From: an uncultured Flavobacteriales bacterium
Lineage (GTDB): Bacteria; Bacteroidota; Bacteroidia; Flavobacteriales_G; Salibacteraceae
Length of the DNA stretch: 35,248 nt
Direction: 5' to 3'
Assembly (NCBI GenBank): GCA_913062955.1
Contig: CAJXZP010000042.1
Location: forward strand, 1 to 35,248
Position 1 is the stretch's first letter. Every line of letters begins with the position of its first letter. The notes beneath the pieces were generated by a model that was given only the letters and a program-made list of their open reading frames with translations, made no database searches and was not told the origin of the DNA. Positions 33,230 through 35,248 of this stretch are shown here, piece by piece. A program made the translations under genes and the position numbers.

Positions 33230-34207
33230 ATGAAAAAATCCAATCAACATATTTCCGTTTTTATATACATCTTAATGGGATATACTATTGTTCAGTTTTT
33301 TTGGTGGACGTATCTCATTTTTGAATTGAATGCAGAGATCATTGCCTTAGAAAAAATAATAGTCAATTTGGCGCAAAACTCGGAGGTAGCACAAATTATT
33401 TTAGCGAAAGGTGATTTGGATGCTGTTTTCTTTCAAAAGAAAATGATGATAATGGGTGAAGGTGGGGTCTTCTTGGTGATTCTATTAATTGGGTTTTATC
33501 TCATAAAAAGTTCGCATCAAAAAGAAATGGATTTGGCCAAACAAGAACAAAATTTTATGCTCGCCATTACCCACGAATTAAATTCTCCCTTGGCTGCGAT
33601 TAAGCTAAATATTGAAACCCTACGTAAGCGAAAACTAACGCAAGACAAAGTGGATATGGTCTTGGAAAGAACAGCGCAAGAATCGGAACGTTTGAACCAT
33701 TTAATAAATAACATTCTAGCTACTTCGAGAATGGAAAAAACGGGTTTTGAACTCTACCCTGAACATGTAGATTTGAGTCGTCATATCCCCGGTTTAATTT
33801 CTAAATATGAATTACTTATTCCACAAAACATCAATTTCACGACTCAAGAAAACATTAGGGCCAATGTGGATATTTTGAGCTTTGAGTTAATTATTCAAAA
33901 CCTCATTGAGAATGCGTCCAAATACAGCGAGAATGAAAGTGAAATAAATTTGACTTTATCACAAAAAAACAAAGAGATTGAATTGGCCGTAGCTGATCAA
34001 GGAATTGGAATTTCTAACCTGGAGAAAACCAAGGTGCTTACCAAGTTTTATCGCGTAGGTAATGAAGGAACTAGAAGGTCAAAAGGAACAGGATTAGGAT
34101 TGTATCTGGTATCCAATTTAATATCTGAAATGAAAGGGAAATTGACGATATCAGATAATATCCCCCAAGGAACCATTTTTAAAATGGTGATTCCTTCCGA
34201 TATGTAA
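33230..34207 (+). CDS. Membrane sensor histidine kinase
   Basis: A 325-aa protein. Two membrane helices (about 9-30 and 77-93) enclose a short periplasmic sensor loop of about 45 residues with no recognisable domain. A dimerisation/phosphoacceptor domain follows, with His115 in THELNSPLAAIKLN. The ATPase domain shows the N box NLIENASKYS (Asn224, Asn228), G1 DQGIGIS, and G2 GTGLGLYLV (286-294). All catalytic motifs are intact. No response regulator lies within the window on either side, so it is an orphan or its partner lies elsewhere. The small sensor suggests detection of a membrane-borne signal. Confidence 0.9.
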   Translation: MKKSNQHISVFIYILMGYTIVQFFWWTYLIFELNAEIIALEKIIVNLAQNSEVAQIILAKGDLDAVFFQKKMMIMGEGGVFLVILLIGFYLIKSSHQKEMDLAKQEQNFMLAITHELNSPLAAIKLNIETLRKRKLTQDKVDMVLERTAQESERLNHLINNILATSRMEKTGFELYPEHVDLSRHIPGLISKYELLIPQNINFTTQENIRANVDILSFELIIQNLIENASKYSENESEINLTLSQKNKEIELAVADQGIGISNLEKTKVLTKFYRVGNEGTRRSKGTGLGLYLVSNLISEMKGKLTISDNIPQGTIFKMVIPSDM

Positions 34208-34317
34208 AATAGTAAGCGGAAAATCCCGTCTACAATACCAATAAAATTGGCTAATTTGGCCGACAGAAAACCGGCTCATTTTTTGGGTGAGGTTCAAAAC
34301 ATAGAAATCATTATACC

Positions 34318-35248
34318 ATGAATAAAACACAAGAATTTATTTCACAAAATAAAGAGGTGTTCTTAACGGAGTTGTTCGACTTATTAAGAATCCCTTCGGT
34401 AAGTGCTGATCCGACAAAACAACCAGAATTGATCCAAACCGCGGAAAGCGTTAAACAATCGTTGATTGATGCAGGGGTTGATTTTGCAGAGCTGTGCGAA
34501 ACCCCAGGGAATCCAATTGTGTATGCAGAGAAAATTATTGATCCTGCGTTACCTACCGTTGTGGTTTACGGTCATTACGATGTGCAACCAGCAGATCCAT
34601 TAGAGTTATGGGACTCTCCTGCTTTTGAGCCGGTCATTAAAAAAACAAAAATCCATCCGGAAGGAGCCATTTTTGCCCGTGGAGCTTGCGATGATAAAGG
34701 TCAGATGTTTATGCATGTGAAAGCTTTTGAAGCGATGAACAAAGCAGGTGAATTGCCGTGTAATGTGAAATTCATGATTGAAGGTGAAGAAGAAGTCGGT
34801 TCGGTTTGTTTGGATGCTTTTGTGAAAGAAAATCATGAAAAATTAGCGGGTGATGTGATCTTGATTTCGGATACCGGTATGTTGGCCAACGATACCCCAT
34901 CTATTACTTCTGGTTTAAGAGGTTTAAGTTATGTAGAGGTGGAAGTTACGGGACCTAACCGTGATTTGCATTCCGGTTTGTACGGAGGAGCTGTGGCTAA
35001 TCCAATCAATGTATTGAACCGAATGATTGCCTCTCTTCAAGATGAGAACAATCATATTACGATTCCTGGATTCTACGACAAAGTGGTGGAACTTTCGGAC
35101 GAAGAAAGAACAGAAATGGGTAAAGCTCCGTTTAGCATTGATGCGTATAAAGAGGCTTTAGATCTAAGTGATGTGGAAGGCGAAAAAGGGTATTCTACCA
35201 TGGAAAGAGCAACTATTCGTCCTACTCTTGATGTAAACGGAATTTGGG
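34318..35248 (+). CDS. M20-family dipeptidase (C-terminus outside window)
   Basis: The frame is open from ATG at 34318 to the window end (310 codons), so about two thirds of a usual 450-460 aa protein is seen. Metal-site motifs of M20 peptidases are present: VVYGHYDVQPADP (His and following Asp), ARGACDDKGQMFMHV (bridging Asp), MIEGEEEVGS (catalytic Glu pair) and LISDTGML (Asp). The lid domain begins at GLRGLSYVEVEVTGPNRDLH. It resembles the CNDP/PepV-like group that cleaves dipeptides in the cytoplasm. It is truncated only by the window edge and lies 110 bp after the histidine kinase gene. Confidence 0.9.
   Translation, partial: MNKTQEFISQNKEVFLTELFDLLRIPSVSADPTKQPELIQTAESVKQSLIDAGVDFAELCETPGNPIVYAEKIIDPALPTVVVYGHYDVQPADPLELWDSPAFEPVIKKTKIHPEGAIFARGACDDKGQMFMHVKAFEAMNKAGELPCNVKFMIEGEEEVGSVCLDAFVKENHEKLAGDVILISDTGMLANDTPSITSGLRGLSYVEVEVTGPNRDLHSGLYGGAVANPINVLNRMIASLQDENNHITIPGFYDKVVELSDEERTEMGKAPFSIDAYKEALDLSDVEGEKGYSTMERATIRPTLDVNGIW

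Overview
The window looks like a chromosome segment of a low-GC Bacteroidota, most likely Flavobacteriales or a close relative. Pointers are GldB and GldC gliding-motility proteins, a surface protein of the kind that normally ends in a gliding-associated/type IX secretion sorting domain, DUF2911 and DUF1569 proteins, the purH-mreBCD-mrdA-rodA gene order, near absence of Shine-Dalgarno sequences, and a few TAnnTTTG-like promoter elements. I see no prophage, transposase, CRISPR array, rRNA or tRNA.

Layout. 1-1613 (-): N-terminal part of a large secreted surface protein. 1845-2768 (-): SDR-type L-threonine 3-dehydrogenase. 2946-4074 (+): small sigma-70 factor overlapping a membrane protein that is probably its regulator. 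4134-5582 (-): ALDH8-like aldehyde dehydrogenase. 5795-9721 (+): a membrane acyltransferase, then a tightly linked pair made of a Wzz-type chain-length protein and an O-antigen ligase/polymerase-like protein. 9776-10649: two convergent overlapping small lipoprotein genes; the first has a tetranucleotide repeat inside its signal peptide. 11078-13393 (-): gldB-gldC-NAD epimerase operon. 13460-19308 (+), divergent from it: outer-membrane beta-barrel (PorT-like), nadE, ctlX-like amidinohydrolase, S9 peptidase and DUF1569 protein. 19471-20715 (-): MacB/FtsX-type permease. 20912-27995 (+): purH followed by the complete rod-shape cluster mreB, mreC, mreD, mrdA (PBP2), rodA. 28085-29996 (-): M17 aminopeptidase and an unknown helical protein. 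30570-32111 (-): ALDH7-type aldehyde dehydrogenase. 32272-35248 (+): DUF2911 protein, sensor histidine kinase, and a truncated M20 dipeptidase.

Together these genes cover cell-envelope construction (elongasome, surface polysaccharide, acyl lipid), gliding/type IX secretion, and peptide and amino-acid use (S9, M17 and M20 peptidases; threonine, lysine-type and kynurenine-type aldehyde or alcohol dehydrogenases; an arginine/citrulline-type amidinohydrolase). That fits an aerobic, protein-degrading surface bacterium.

Most of the window is ordinary core genome. The two signals that standard features do not explain are (1) the (ATTT)5 tract at 9801-9820, which separates a good ATG and charged signal-peptide start from the frame of the downstream lipoprotein by exactly one repeat unit, and (2) a gene-free stretch at 29997-30515. 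That stretch holds a 112-bp symmetric imperfect palindrome (30099-30210), an 18/19 direct repeat and a perfect 7+7 palindrome.
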